Translations under genes and position numbers: made by a program
Shown here: positions 47,966-60,175 of the stretch, piece by piece
Layout: every line of letters starts with the position of its first letter
Position numbering within the stretch: position 1 is the stretch's first letter
The notes under the pieces: model-generated
Told to the model about the DNA's origin: nothing
Seen by the model: only the letters and a program-made list of their open reading frames with translations
Databases searched by the model: none
NCBI GenBank assembly: GCA_950022655.1
Contig: OX465579.1
Span: forward strand, 133,642,118 to 133,706,117
Length of the DNA stretch: 64,000 bases
From: Alentia gelatinosa
Lineage: Eukaryota > Annelida > Polychaeta > Phyllodocida > Polynoidae
Reading direction: 5' to 3'

Positions 47966-50900
47966 GTATGTAATGTATCAGAATCTGCTCGACATCAATT
48001 TTGCACTTACACAACTATATTATGTTAAGGTTGAATAACCGTGGTAGATTCCAAGGAGACTACGTAATAGACAAGCATTGAATCACTATCTCTCAATCTA
48101 ACATGAGAACTATGGATAGGGGTTTGATATTATATGTCCATAGCGTTACCTACAAACAATTATGATTATATATATATATAGTATAAACGTAAACATGTAT
48201 ATAAAGTTAGTGGCCAGCCGAATGATATTTGGAAATCATCCATGAGAGACTTTAAGATAGAAGATCAGTATATCCGGGTCAGGAGAAAGACATTAGGAGC
48301 ATATCGACATTGACAGAGAGCAACTCAGGAATGGGTCCAAGGTGACTAATAGTGTATCCTAGCAACTGGGACTTGGCAAGTTGCATGCTGTAGAGAGATG
48401 TTGTATTACTACTCGTCTATTCACTCAGACTTCTCAGAGAGGCTCAAGAAGCGATCATATTCTGGCAGGTGTACCTCAGGTTAATGCCTCATGATCATCT
48501 GTATCCTCTCCTTCTTCTTAAAGGTTCTGATTAAATGGGAATATTATACAAAATTAAGGGATTTCAGATTCTTTTATACAACATTACATCTCATCCATAA
48601 TACCTACTCCCTGCGGCGAAACAGCATTCATGATCTAGGTTTAGAGATCTGCTTGTTACAATGAACGGATCTTAAAAGTTCGTAATTGATTTATCACCAT
48701 CTGTGCCACCGATAATCATATTCTTTCATTACGATATGGGTTATATCGGTAGAGAGAGAGGGAGAAAAAGAGTCGGATTCAGAGAGTAATAGCAAAACAC
48801 AACTTACTCTTGCCATCCGAGTTCGAACGTATGTTCTGAGAGGGGATTGGTGTTTGAGAGCTGTTGTGACGTCAGCATTCCTATGTACTATCCTTCTCAA
48901 GGCTAAACAAGACAGTCGGGGACAACCGTAGACAACTGCAGTCCGGTGATATCGCGTCGGATATGCGCTAAAGATTCCGCGTATCATCGGCTTAAAGTGA
49001 AACCTGTCTAGATCTGCAGTTGGACAATGGAGGCTGGAGGCAGTGAGACCAACGTTTTCAGTACAGACTCATTAACCATACAGAGGCAAATGGGCATGTG
49101 GTTAGCAGCGTAGAAGGGTAATTTCTTCCCAATTAAAACATACAATTACGTGCTCATTACAGTTTGCCCCTCTGGTCATTAATCAAGCCAGGGAGATATA
49201 GGAAAATGCGGCTTCATTAGCACATCATAATCGCTCTGTCTCTAACGTGTTATCTGGTACGAATATCTCAAAGAACAGATGTCCGTTTAAATATTCCTCA
49301 GTTATCATTGAATTGGGTGTTCTCCAGAGAGCGGAAAAAGCTTGAAATAGGTGGGAGAATTAGGGTAACTGGACCCATGCGTGTTTATTATTAAAATGTA
49401 ATCTCAATATAACAAAAAAAATGTAGAACAACACAAAGCAATTTATGGCAAAGTTATTTTGAGATTTAAAACCATAAACTGTGCATACGACCTGAGTTAA
49501 TGATAAGTTAATTGATGATCTACTTGTACAATAAGTTTGTTATTAGATTCTAGATCGCTTGGTGTTAACATTTCTCTATTGTGTGATGAATTCGAAGCCG
49601 TTAACAAAATCTATATTGATCTAGTATGATGATGACTATATTTCCATTGAATATATCAGATTATCGTCATGTGCCCATTTTATCCCCAACTTAAGAATAG
49701 CATAAGATATGAGGGAGTATTCAGATAAACCTTCCCTACGTATTTCAGGTCATTTATGTAAACATTCCTGATAACTTTAGGTTGTATCGAACAACCTTTG
49801 CATTTAATGGACCATCAGTTGATATTTTGCCTGGACATAAGGCGCAGAAGACTTTAACGGCTTTTAGCGCACTTCCATTGAGATCTGCGGCCATGTCCTG
49901 AGCCGAATGTCGTCTGCTTTTGACGTTGCTGCAGACTTGTTCCCAATAGCTGATTCCCGGCGCCACTGCTGCTATGTTAACCTGGAATAAAGCGCCTAGG
50001 CATAGTGCCCACAGCCCATCAGCTCTCCCACCTCCTTTACTATTTTGACGGCGGAGCTTTCAGTGGTGGTCAACTGCTGAATACAAAAATCACACACCAC
50101 GTCCCTCTTATGCAGCAGAGTTCCTTGGCAACTGTTGCTGTCTTAAATGCGCCAGGCTTATTACTTACGAAAGTACGTAATTATTGACGACCACATAGAC
50201 GGCTTGTACTACAATATTTACCTAGTCCGCCTGATCTATGGCGTTAGGTGACGTTAAGGCACCCCACTACCAGTAACCCGCCATCTTTATACCTAAAGTC
50301 CCCTCCATCATTGATGAAGGAATATCAAATTTCATATGATGGCATGTGTATCATCGTCGAAGTTCCCGACAATATGCTTTGCTATTTCAAAGCAAAGGGA
50401 GATACGTCGGTCTGCCGCAGCCTATATGGCACCTTACAGGCGTCATTTATCCAGTCTCAATGTTAACATGAAAACAATACAAAATAATGTGATGTTCAAT
50501 GACCGTTGATGTACTTCAGATGTCGAGTGTTATATCGATGGCCGTCTTCAATATGATGCTTGTATATCACACTGCATATCATGTTCCAATGCTAACAACG
50601 CTATTACGCAGCGATTATCCCTATTCTAGGTTTGATGTATTGGTTGTAGTAAATGCTACAACGGCATCAAAACTGAGAACTGCCCCCGGGAAAGATACGC
50701 GGAGAGACACATAAATACACTCCTATATATACATGTACATCGATACATCTATGTCTGCTGATGGATACGTTGTCAATATGTATACACACCATATAAAGAG
50801 ATATTTACGAAAACAAATTACCAGAAAAATATGCAGGCAGACATACATATCCACCCTTAACACCCTAAAAGACATACAGCCACACCCAGAGACACAAAGA

Positions 50901-53201
50901 CATAGACTTATTCAGACACACACAGGTAGCATTGACGTATCAGCAGTGCCCACTCTGGAGTATCCGGGAGCCAGGTGTTCTACTGACCTGGGGTAATATA
51001 GACACATTCTCCTGGTGCCAATTCTCTGTGTTTTATTGGCTGCCTTCTCTACCCCCTCAGCCCCACTTCCCGCCCCGCCAACCTAGGTCGTCCTTCATAA
51101 CAAGCCGACCTCGGCAGGAAACTATAGCAAATGGACAGTACCTCAGCTAGGAACTTTATTGATTTTTTATTACTCTATAAGGTCGTTTGACTGGCTGTCA
51201 TATACGAACAAGAAGAATTCAATTTTGAGTGCCAGTGTCTGCTGTAATCTAAATCTCTAAGTAAAACTTAGGAATTCAGTAGGTGGATATTATGAATAAG
51301 TACGCCTAGGTACCCGTTTAGTTACAAATCCAATTCTAAGTTTATGAAACCAGAAATTCTCTATCTACATTTTCTTTTTGTAACTCTGTGATATATTCAT
51401 GACTGCAGATTGGATTGAATTGAATTGGATATGTTATTTGTATATAGAGATTATCTGTGTGAAAAACCATAACATTCATCTAACACAATCGGTGAAAAAG
51501 CGCATGAGCTTAGATCAAGCTTTGAATGGGAGTTTAGTACAGGTCTAAGAGATCAACAAATGGCACTACATGGAATGATTGAATTAAATAGTTCTTGTTG
51601 AAGCGGGTCTCATATATATGAATCCCAATCAATAAAGTTAACCAGAACTGATATGAGCTCACGTAATTATTCAGTGGAGTCATACAATGCTTCCCTATGT
51701 AATTGTCTCGTGGATGACAGGGAATTATAAGTATGAAGCCAACGAAATATCCAGCCTTAGTATACCAGCTATATAAAACCTGGTCTTGTGGGACTTACTA
51801 TGGTTTCATCGTCAGTCATTTGTGGGTCGGCTCATCAAGTTCATGTTTTATTACTGTAAGCCAACATATCTGCTTGAACATCGAGAATGTCTGTATTTCC
51901 GGTTTACCTCCTACAGATTAACCATAGTCTGTGATGATGACAGGAGGCCCCTGAACCTCTGCCCAGGGTGGTCGGGTCTGGTTACATTTGGTTTCCACAG
52001 GGAGCTGCTCTTCAGCTACTCTGCCATGCCCTCTGGCGATGTATTATGTTACTAGCTCACAGCTCCTCAGTCAGGGATGTTTCCTGCAGGACCTAGCCGA
52101 ATTGCTAGAGCAGGTCAGACCAAACAAAAGGGACCGGTTACTAGAATCATTGCCCGTAATTTGGATATATCTCAGCTAGTTACAGGATTCTTAGCCTCCA
52201 AGATGATATTTAAAAGTAACCTCACAAAGGTTTCTCTATAAAACCCGGTATACTCAGCACCAAGGCTACAATTTTTTGCCGTAAATGTAGAATATATATG
52301 GCAGCTATTCTTACAGTACTTCCTCTCTCTCTATATCTTATTTATACATATTTCCTTTCCTTTAAGTTGATACATAGCAGCTTTTCCATTTAACTTTTTT
52401 TTTTCAAGTTGCTTTATTGTCATATTCATTGGTTTTACAAAACATATACATCCTTTTCCATTGATATCATCATTTGGCTTGTTTGACAATAAGATTCAGA
52501 CATGTTATCAGCCTGAGTGGCTGGTTTTCATAGCATGCTGCTTTGTATGTCTACGTACCCATTATACATATGAGCATACTTTGGTAACATAGTCTTTATT
52601 TGTAGCATACAATAGTATTTCTAAAGAATTATAAGTCCATTTCTTGCGGATCATATACAAGGAGTATACCATAAACCATAGCTTGACAATATGTGAAATT
52701 GTTTTGCTGACCTTAAGCTAATTATATAGTACAATTATTCACATTATTCACATTATTCACAATTATTCAATTATCATTATGGCGGCTATTCCACACTGTT
52801 CCTACTCGTATTCCACATTCTTTTTAAGATCGCAGATCGTAGATCCTACACAGTTGTCCACATTTATCAAGTTCATGTTTTTATTACTGAAAGCCAACTT
52901 AGAAGAAACTTATAGGTTAAGTAGAATTCACACGGTGGGATTAATTTACGTCACAGGTTTCAAAATCCAATGAAATTTTGTTCCTTTTTGGGGGTAAATG
53001 TCGCCACCAATTGCAGGTGAAAAGACATGTCTCAGGGAAATGGATCCCTACAATTTAGACAAAGAAATTGTGTTCTAGTACAGAATCGTAGCAGGATTTG
53101 TCTCAGACACACCCGTGAGGCGCATGAATCCCATCGTGTGAATCCACTTTACCTTACACAGTAATTGCCGCTAATAAGAGCTGCTTCACCTGTACCTGCA
53201 G
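47966..53201. other. gene-free stretch left of the acidic-protein exon
   Basis: If the acidic-protein gene has earlier exons they should be here or further left, but I could not identify any. At 49,040-49,230 homeodomain-type words cluster (CATTAACC, CCAATTAAAAC, ACAATTACG, GTCATTAATC, TTCATTAGC), as in developmental enhancers. A word of about 33 bases starting ATCAAGTTCATGTTTT occurs at 51,834 and again at 52,867 in direct orientation. ATTCACATT is tandemly repeated at 52,737-52,766. Confidence 0.4.
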
Positions 53202-53378
53202 GAGACCATGACATGGGCCGGTCTACGGGGAAGGGCTACCAGAAACTGGAGACCGCCGAACCCAGCGACAAGCCGCCAACCAAGGCGCCCCCTGGTGATA
53301 AGGCGGGAAAAGCCGAGCAGAGTGAGACGAGTGACGAGTCAGATAATTCAGACGATGAGGACTCGGACAGCGAGTGTG
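53202..53378 (+). CDS. acidic, serine-rich protein with sorting signals, exon n-1 (or first coding exon)
   Basis: The exon follows a good acceptor: a CTAAT branch-like word at 53,171, a pyrimidine tract, and CTGCAG ending at 53,201. It ends at a consensus donor, TGTG|GTGAGT, in phase 1. Translation may begin at ATG 53,213 (GACATGG, strong context), or the exon may be internal, since its frame is open through the acceptor. From that ATG it gives 55 residues: a basic start (MGRSTGKG), then GYQKL (residues 8-12), a Lys/Pro/Glu-rich stretch, and an acidic Ser/Asp/Glu block with many casein-kinase-2-type sites (SDxE, SxDE). GYQKL fits GYxxPhi, the lysosomal sorting signature known from LAMP proteins. 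I do not recognise the family. It is joined to the terminal exon at 57,187. If there are upstream membrane-spanning exons they are not visible here. Confidence 0.7.
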
Positions 53379-53972
53379 GTGAGTAATTCTTTGTCCACAG
53401 AGATCTGCCAAACTAGTAAGGAGATCTATGTCATCTTTAACGAAAAAAGGGAGAATTTATTAACCCTTACCAATTTGAATAATACAGGACTATCAGGACT
53501 TGTATTTCAATATTTCTAATGTATCCCCATACATAGTACAATCTTCAATTATTCTCAGATTTCATATAATATCTTGATGGTTTCTTTTCCATAAAAATGT
53601 TGTTAGTTTTATTGGAAAAACCATACAAACTACTCTTGCTGAAGTAGCCGCTCTGGAAAGACTTTATATGCACTATGAATATGAATTCCATCTCAAATTA
53701 CGTTATGAAAGCAAGCTATTAAGCCATAACGACGAGTTCAAATAGCTTACTTTCGTATTTCTTAAAGCATGTCTAGTAATATTCGGAGAAACAGACGAAA
53801 GGTATCTTTAAGGGAGGTATCAAATTTCAGGCCTTAGAGGACGTTCCTTTTAAATACGCAACTTCAAAAGGACTTCATTTTAGTGGTTGATGAAACAGCA
53901 AAAACGTGGTTTCATCATAGGATTAGAACGCTTCATGAATTATGGAATATATCATCAGTATAAGGTTATCAT

Positions 53973-54046
<74 letters not shown>

Positions 54047-57000
54047 TATATATATCCTCGTTTCCAAACATTAACGTATAACTTCCGGTGGTACTGTTGG
54101 TTCATAGTGCCACCTGGTTTCACAGAGCGTAGAGCCTATAGATAGTTTGTACTGTATACAAAGCAATTGCAGGTCACAATTTTTACATCCTTATCGTCTT
54201 CAGAGTGCCATCTGATATGTATCACAAACTGCATTTTTCCAATACCAATATTTGTATCGATAATCTGACAACTTAAATGTTCTGACCTTCGCACAAACTG
54301 TCATAGAGCCGTATGGACGGACGTTTTAAAAGGCTGGACTCCATTAAGTTCTTAATTTGGTTGGAGCCACAAAGAAAATTACAGAATGTGCTAAGAGTAT
54401 GTAATTAGAATGGAAGTTATATAACATATTTAGATTACGATAAAGAGAGAAAAGATAGGTCATTCTAGTTTAATAAGGTGTATAACCAATGATGGTGTAT
54501 GTAATTATTTAGAGAAAAAGTTACCACTGTCTTCCGCACGTTTGAAATGTGTTTTGTCCTCTGATTAAGCACGAAGTGCAAGCAGCTTGAGTTCTGATTT
54601 CTTGATTTCTAGAATGTTTGGCAGCCTTTGATTAAATGCGTCGCAAATGAAAGCTTTCTTGGCTAATGTTAATTATTTAGCCTTTTCCTAAGTTAGGTCA
54701 TTACCATGTCATATTCCAATTCTAGATTTAACAGGAAAGAGGCTATTAGTTTGGTTAGTTGTTCAGATTAGAGACTAATATTAGAGAAATGCAGTTATTC
54801 ATAGCCCGGTTAAATACACCCCATCACATAAGAAAATTCCAAATTTCATTTAGAATATTGTTTTTCATGAGAATATATGTATCTCCTCCACGTAAAAATA
54901 TGATGCCTTGGTTTCTTGACAGAATACCTTTGTCATGACGACGGTCTTTCGCTCGGTAATTAGACTTTCAGTTCTTTTGTTTTCGTTGCCTGCTCTGCTA
55001 AGATTTTACATTTTCTAGTTCCTATGTGAATGGCCAAATTATAAATTTCGTATAACACCTCCGAAGCTCCGGCTTCAGCAAACCTTAGCTAATTGCTAAC
55101 CAAAAATCCAGTGGCTCTTTGTTGAGGTTACGCCATTCTGCTTTCGCAAGACAATGTCGTTAGAACTGTGCTGCTTTGGCCGACATTGTTAGCTGTATAT
55201 ATACACTGAGCATTACTAATACAAAAATCTGTCCTAACAGATTTTTAATGTCAGTAGGATACCATCCTTGCATCCATAACATATTAATATCTGAGTTGTT
55301 CATGCAGACCTTAAAAGCAACTGTCTCTTTTTGTTATAAGATATTCTACATGTCTGTGTATAGTTTAAGTAAACTAGGTGCGCAAATTTACTACGCAGTG
55401 AACTTTAGACTAACACTTGTCTTTCTGCAAAGTTTATTTTCATTATTTTTATTTTTCTGTTCTTAAAATTAAAGATAGACTTATATCATCTTCATTTGGA
55501 GTTTTCCCCGCAAATAGAAACAAACAATATGAATTCTCAATGTACGTTAATGTTATCCAAACGTTTATTACTTCCGTTAGCTAGTTATCGTTCTTCCTAG
55601 CAATACATAGAGGAATTAAACCTTTCTAACAGTAACAGTAATAAGTATGTTAGCCTACGGAGGAAAACGATATTAAAGGTAGTGACCGTTTTGGGAAATG
55701 AAATTGATTCAAAATAGGATCATCTGTTCAGAGAAGAAAATGAACTTTTAAAAGATAAGAGAGAAGACCTTGAGACGGACATTTCCTGTGACGGAATCTC
55801 AAGTCACGACCTTGACACCATCAAGATAGATTGCAGCAATTTCTTGCAGGGCTGAAGATTGATGATGAGATGTGTGTTCGCCGGCAGCCACTGAATTGAA
55901 ATGTCAGCTTGATTACAGGCACCATGTTACCTTTAGTGACAGTCCCGTGCCATGACAGGTCCCTTTGCTGCCCGAAAGACAGCGCTCAGTCCACAGCTGC
56001 AGGCGGGACTCTTGATTATGGTTTTATGTATTAAATGACTTCATCGTCAGAGGGCAGCCAATAGGGAGCCCTAGTGCACAGCGATATCCGTAACTAGAAA
56101 GCAATTTGGACACAAGCAAAATCTAGGTTAATTCTTAAGCGGGTGACTTAGTTTATTTCTGGGTATGGGACCAAACCTAGGACAATCGTAAAATCTTTGC
56201 AAATAACTAAGCTATCAAAAATGTTAATCATAAAACATTTGCTCTGATCGAGCTGCAAATAGATGCGCCTAAATGAAAACTTGTAATTTTGGGCACCTCT
56301 AGAAGTCTAGAAGTCTGTGTGGCTGTAGGTTTACCTCGTTCCGACTGATGACTAGGAAACCAAGGTCAAACAGGCATGCTCTCTCTATAAGCTGTCAATC
56401 CGTCAAGGTCGGGGCAAGGAGGATTAGCTTGGGTTAATCTAGATGAACTGTTGACTCAGACTGCTTAATGAGAATTATCTATTTTAGGATGGTGGTGATG
56501 AGGCTTGAATTGTCCAATTCGTTCTATTATGTATCCCCTCAAATACATGAGGTGCAATTGCATTTTACTCCGCTGTTTGATTCCGGGAAATTTTGGGTAT
56601 TTCAGATATAAAAAAATACGTATACTAATAAACAGGAAGAACAAGTAGATGTTTTACAGTTTAATTACGGCACAGGAGTTTAGATTTTTGGCAAACGAAT
56701 ATAGCCTTTTAGTAACGGGTCTTGAATGTACATGTACTTTCAAGTTACAGATTTACTCCATCTTGTGTTTGGTTGAATATGATTTTATTGCGTTTTTCAT
56801 CATTCTGCTTGCAAGTTTCTCGAATGCATTTCGTTATGTGTTAAACTACATTTCATTTTCACAATGACTTTATCTATTTCTTTCTACACAGCTCTGGTTG
56901 CTTCCTTTATTTCAACGTTTAATTGTATATATGTGAAATGTTTTCAGTGTTGTTCGCATTGTGTATAAGTATCTTATGGATATTATATTTGAAGGAAATA

Positions 57001-57186
57001 AGATTTCTTTTGTGAATCGTCATGCAATATTATCATAATATCCCAATTGAAAGATGTAAAGTACTTTATTAACTTTATTCTTAAATATACATACTGTATT
57101 ATAGAATTAGGGGATATTAGAGGAAATACCCATAATTATTTGGTGTAATACTGATTATAACCCTACTGTAATTATTTCATTATCAG
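53379..57186 (+). other. intron of the acidic-protein gene (3.8 kb)
   Basis: It runs from GTGAGT to TTATCAG, phase 1. It contains a TA microsatellite (53,976-54,043), an imperfect 14-base inverted pair near 53,668 and 53,742 (GAAAGCAAGCTATT), and a GC-richer block at 55,840-56,070. That block has TGTCAGCTTGATTACAGG and CATGACAGGTCCCTTTGCTG words typical of enhancers (Meis-like TGACAGG, homeodomain-like ATTA). The frames in the intron are AT-rich and hydrophobic by composition, without support as exons. Confidence 0.6.
53976..54043. repeat. (TA)n microsatellite
   Basis: About 34 TA units inside the intron; the Tyr-Ile frames through it are artefacts. Confidence 0.97.
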
Positions 57187-57275
57187 ACTGGAGCCAGGAA
57201 GAAGCAGACAGTTCGGATGGCAACAGTTCAGAAGAGGACCACTCAACTGACGACGAACGAGAGTGCTTGCTCTGA
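57187..57275 (+). CDS. acidic, serine-rich protein with sorting signals, terminal exon
   Basis: The acceptor TTATCAG ends at 57,186. The first two bases complete a GAC codon split by the phase-1 intron, and the frame then runs 28 codons to TGA (57,273-57,275). The 29 residues continue the acidic character of the previous exon (WSQEEADSSDGNSSEEDHST...) and end in DDERECLL. The last six, ERECLL, fit the [DE]xxxL[LI] dileucine signal read by AP adaptors, and DERxxL(L/I) resembles the DERAPLI signal near the end of LIMP-2. Matching phase, composition and a stop shortly after the junction support the exon pair. From ATG 53,213 the joined product is 84 residues; with further upstream exons it would be the tail of a larger membrane protein. 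Confidence 0.7.
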
Positions 57276-58200
57276 GCATGTGCAAAGTCCCAGTCTCTGA
57301 CTTCCGGTTCCTGTTTTCTAGCTGTGTGTGTGACAGTTCCGCCGGTGATATAGGCCGTGGTCACCCACTGTGATATAGTCTACGGACCACCAGGTGGCGA
57401 TGAAAAACCAATTAGCGCTCCAGCAGACAAATCTCTAGCGAGGCTGAGCTTATGGAAAAGGAGAATTGTATTTAACTAGTATGAGATTTGGTTTTAGCAG
57501 TCCTGGTTGTGTAGAGTAAATGATGAAACGGGTCAGTCGATTCGGATCAGCGTTAAGGCTTCAATCTGTACGAGGACCATGGTTCTAATCCAGTTCAGTC
57601 CCTAGTTGTGGAAGAGGGGATGTGGGGTATAAATATATATACACAATTATAATCATATATCAATATGAGCCCAAGACTCTGATGCTTTGTGTTTTGTGCT
57701 CGATTGACCTACTGTTTTACACAGGCGGGGTGCAGCGGCCTCTCAGTATTGCCTTCTCTTTCAGTCCCCGTGATGTTGGTCTGAAATTAGTGTATCGGGC
57801 TTCTCTATCCACCCACCGCCCTGCCGACCTCTGAATAGGAATGGACTTATCGCCCTGCATCGCCAGTTGCTAGTCAAGTTCTCCTCGCTATAGGCAGATA
57901 GTAGCAGAATACAGTCTAATAAATAATCCCCTCATATAGACCCAACCTCTTTACACAGGACAGAAATGTAAACGACGACAGGTCAGAAAATTGTTCAGGT
58001 TTGGTGTTAGTAAAAATACACTTGAACGTTTCTCCAGAATTAACATCTCGATAAACATGTTTGAAAAGAACTTAATAGCGTTATAATTGACTTTATAAAT
58101 ACAGTACGTTTCGAAGAATATATTATTGGTCGCCATGAAACGTACTTCAAACCAGAGCTTCCCCTTGTTAAAGATTAAAGAGAACAATAAATTGTCTTTA
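57276..58200 (+). other. probable 3' UTR with AATAAA signals
   Basis: After the stop there is non-coding DNA with poly-A signals at 57,918-57,923 (AATAAA) and 58,186-58,191 (AATAAA, followed by a GT-rich CCGTTGTTGAG). Either could end the transcript. A CTCF-like CCACCAGGTGGCGA lies at 57,387-57,400. Confidence 0.4.
57387..57400 (+). promoter_or_regulatory. CTCF-like motif
   Basis: CCACCAGGTGGCGA is the closest match in the window to the bilaterian CTCF core (CCASYAGRKGGCR). It is about 110 bases after the stop codon of the acidic-protein gene, on the plus strand. Confidence 0.35.
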
Positions 58201-59985
58201 ATTCACCGTTGTTGAGACAGTTGAAAAAAGAGATATAAAAAGGTCTTGTGTAACATTAGTTTATAATTGTTGCTTCGTATACTTGCTGAATATATCTACA
58301 ACTCAGTTTATCATAGCAAGAGTTGACGAAACACGGAATTAAAGAGGGAGGAAGGAAACACTCCTGATCAATATATGAAATTACCAAGACGGGAAAATTA
58401 AAATTGAAGTAGGCGCACATCGTTATTTTCGTGTAGAATACTTTTTAGAAGCAAGAGCTTTTGAACTATTTATTTTATCAGATATCAGAATATACTAGGC
58501 GGGTCATTCTTCTGTGCTTCCTCAACGAGGAATTTCCTTCAGTTTGTTGTATGAGGCAAACAACAAGCTTTGCCGTCTTTGTATCTCGAATAGTTCTATA
58601 TACAACCGTTCTGTATATTTCCCCTTACATATTCATTTTGTGACATTTAGAAGAACAAAACTATGAGACTGGCGTGTACTGGTGCAGAAATAGCTTACAG
58701 TAATGTTACCGTGTTTTTATTCACCAAATACGAATAGCTACATTTAGCTGAAAATGCTGTATCATACATCCTTTTCTTAACGGATGGAGACAAAACAAAA
58801 AATACCAGCATTAGCGAATCTACACTAGTATCTATAAGTAGTCAGTAATGACGGATCCCAAATGTTGTCAGGCCTTCTTATTAAATCACCCAAAGAATGA
58901 TCGGTGTGGATGTTTGCCCTATCCACTATACGAATCCTTTATTTGTGAATTAGTGAATCTCATTTTCTTGTTGATTACTCCACGACGCATTAGGGCGATT
59001 GAATGGGTAGCGTCCATGCTATCTGTCTTATATGCGTTTAGATCAATCTTGTACAGTATTGTTTCCTTAGTCCTAGAAATGTTGATAATCCTGTTTTCAA
59101 CCTAGACATGACAACCAAAATCCCACTGTGACAGTTCCTATTGAGTTCTGCCATGTATACAGACTCGCTGTGGATGTGTTACTGTCGTCAAATAAAAAGA
59201 AATAGTGTTGCTTCTGCATTGACTTGGAACAGCCAAGTTCCAATATACCACGAATTGCGCATATTTTTCGATCGACTATTTTTTGCAGATTCCACAGTAC
59301 CTTTCAGTTCTAAAGCCTAATGATAGTTATAACACAAGCGTACCACCTCTCATAACATTATACCGTACGTATTGCGCATATTTGAGGAATTTGTGAAAAG
59401 AGTCGCTGGAAAACGGTTCGTGTCCTACAAAATGAAGAAGGGGGCTACCCTTAATGCTGCACTGCGAGTGAAAACCCTTCTAATGACTCACTGCTGACAA
59501 CTACTGACACATTGTCTTCTTAGTATACACATGTTTTTTGGGGACAAAGGTGTTTCTTCAATGCTCAGTGCTTGAGAATGTTAACTGATTCTAAACGACA
59601 TAAGATCGATGATCAATTGGAGAGGAGCAAACGTGTAATGAATGTAAACCATGATATTATTGAGAAATAAACTTATTCCAATTGCCAGTCTTTAATTTGT
59701 ATGATTCCTGGCCGGGTGGAGGAGAGTGGAGTCATGGTATGGTTATATGGAATGACTCGTAGGTCAAAGGATCGATATTTTATACAAATTCAAAAATAAC
59801 GTAATCCATGATTATTTTAGAAACAAGAAGGTACAGTTTATTCCGTTTAATCAGGATCATATCAGCCTTATAAGATGAACGATTATTCATATTGCCGGTC
59901 AAATGATTGCTAAACAGACGTTTTGCCTAGTCTATAATTCCCACTCCAGACCTCTCAAAGAGACTTGTTTTCCGCGGTTCTTGTG
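58201..59985. other. gene-free stretch; one small ATG frame with hydrophobic segments
   Basis: An 85-codon frame from ATG 58,848 to 59,105 encodes a Cys-containing start and two hydrophobic stretches separated by a TPRRIRAIEW segment. It has no family match I know, and AT-rich DNA yields hydrophobic frames by chance. The rest shows nothing. Confidence 0.35.
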
Positions 59986-59989
59986 TCGT

Positions 59990-60175
59990 AGTGTGTCGGT
60001 GCCTATATGATCGCTACGTTTTGGGGTAAAGTTAGGTGTGTTGCAGAGTGGCGCCACCATGTCTACGACAGAACGCCCCCCCCCCCCCCCCCCCGACACG
60101 GTGCGACACAGAACTTATGTGTCGTATCATGTCGGAGTGTGTCGGAAGCACCATATCGTAGCGAGGCGGCTCTGG
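59990..60175. mobile_element. possible MITE fragment with a poly-C interior
   Basis: GTGTGTCGGTGC and CATATCGTAGCG-type words near 59,993-60,017 are mirrored at about 60,137-60,165 (GTGTGTCGGAAGCACC, ATCGTAGCGAGG) in partly inverted order, and GTGTCG recurs at least four times. The interior holds a 19-C run at 60,076-60,094. The arrangement suggests a decayed small element related in style to the one at 9.9 kb, but its termini are not clear. Confidence 0.3.

Noticed and set aside
52090..52179. Frame DLAELLEQVRPNKRDRLLESL after a CTGCAG acceptor-like word
   Set aside because: It looks helix-forming, but there is no convincing donor and it ends in a stop after 30 codons without a partner exon; it could be a terminal exon or a transposon scrap, and I cannot support either.
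53208..53519. Alternative 103-codon frame over the acidic exon
   Set aside because: It is a +1 shadow of the acidic frame, reads through the donor site into intron sequence, and lacks the biased composition that continues in the terminal exon.
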